NCBI GenBank assembly: GCA_033557465.1
Contig: CM066031.1
Coordinates: 177,599,043 to 177,663,042 of the forward strand
Direction of reading: 5' to 3'
Length of the DNA stretch: 64,000 nucleotides
Source: Ichthyophis bannanicus
Taxonomy: Eukaryota > Chordata > Amphibia > Gymnophiona > Ichthyophiidae
A program made the position numbers and the translations under genes. The notes below the pieces were generated by a model, which was not told the origin of the DNA, did no database searches, and saw only the letters and a list, made by a program, of their open reading frames with translations. This document shows, one piece after another, positions 63,601 to 64,000 of the stretch. How positions within the stretch are numbered: position 1 is the first letter of the stretch; the number at the start of each line of letters is the position of its first letter.

Positions 63601-64000
63601 CAAGGTAATGCAATGTAAAAAGAGTATTAGAGATACAAAATGATACAAAGTGATGCAATGTGGTCAGTAGGGATAATAGGTCAGTACAGCAATAAGTAAG
63701 CATTGACCGAGTTGAGTTTTGGTAGGAGCGCTAAACTTTGCAGTTGTAAGTGCGTTGTGGCAAACAGCTTAAATACGGAACAGCATGGAAACTTACATGT
63801 GTCTCGGGGTGCCTGATGTCTATACAGTGGCTTTTTCCACCTTGGCAATGCTGAACTTCCTTCTTTCTCTGCTCTGTGGCACTGGATCCCTCCCCCCTTT
63901 GTTGGGACAGTTCTGCAAGACTACACTACAATACAGCCTCACCCACACCTAGTTGTATTGTGAGATCCCCCATGTACAGGTAGACATAAAGTTTTTAGTT
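63601..64000. other. No gene recognised; matches copy A 21640-22020
   Basis: This follows copy A base by base with small indels up to the window end, so the duplicated block continues beyond it. Confidence 0.6.

Larger units (their letters stand above)
24248..64000 (+). repeat. Copy B of the large direct segmental duplication (runs off the window)
   Basis: This is the second copy, longer because of an L2 (24288-27158), a hAT element (33935-36858) and two LTR retrotransposons (47021-53704 and 55847-62929). It also keeps sequence that copy A has lost, for example 29340-30212. It could be a real tandem duplication or two haplotypes assembled in series; the sequence alone does not distinguish these. 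Confidence 0.9.

Overview
This is intergenic DNA from a large, repeat-rich vertebrate genome. CR1-type and L2-type LINEs dominate. With them are Tc1/mariner and hAT DNA transposons, a MIR-like tRNA-derived SINE, a lysine-primed endogenous retrovirus (ERV) remnant, long foldback elements and Ty3/gypsy-type LTR retrotransposons. No host gene, rRNA, CRISPR or bacterial signal was found. The mixture suggests an amphibian (a caecilian would fit) or a non-avian sauropsid; the sequence alone cannot decide.

Large-scale layout: the window holds two direct copies of one block. Copy A runs from about 1495 to beyond 22020, and copy B from about 24248 to the window end. The offset is about 24.4 kb over the early part (2781 matches 27159). 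In both copies the order is: broken ERV; minus-strand CR1 carrying an L2 fragment and a nested plus-strand CR1 with a solo LTR; a 4.5-kb foldback element with a smaller inverted element inside; MIR-like SINE; Tc1 element split by a plus-strand CR1; and a minus-strand L2. Copy B also carries insertions absent from copy A: an L2 (24288-27158), a hAT element (33935-36858), and two complete LTR retrotransposons, E1 (47021-53704) and E2 (55847-62929). Copy A keeps the empty target sites for the hAT, E1 and E2, so their target-site duplications can be read directly (8, 4 and 4 bp).

The most interesting system is the E1/E2/solo-LTR group. E1 and E2 both lie on the minus strand. Each encodes one Gag-Pol: a capsid with SCAN-like sequence, a CCHC knuckle, protease, dUTPase, reverse transcriptase and RNase H. 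No integrase is visible. Each LTR (1487 and 1677 bp) encodes a second protein of about 330-400 aa, here called ORF-X. It lies in U3, directly after the polypurine tract, and ends in a conserved M-[DE]-C-x2-C motif. The older solo LTR (7516-9001) encodes a diverged relative. In E1, ORF-X is in frame with Pol; in E2 the polypurine G run is one base shorter and ORF-X is in another frame. E1 and the solo LTR, although clearly different families, are inserted at exactly the same GTAC of the CR1 3' end, which suggests target preference.

Chronology inferred from nesting: ERV, old CR1 and L2 first; then Tc1, younger CR1, SINE, foldback and solo LTR; then the block duplication (or haplotype split); then the L2, hAT, E1 and E2 insertions in copy B and several deletions in copy A.
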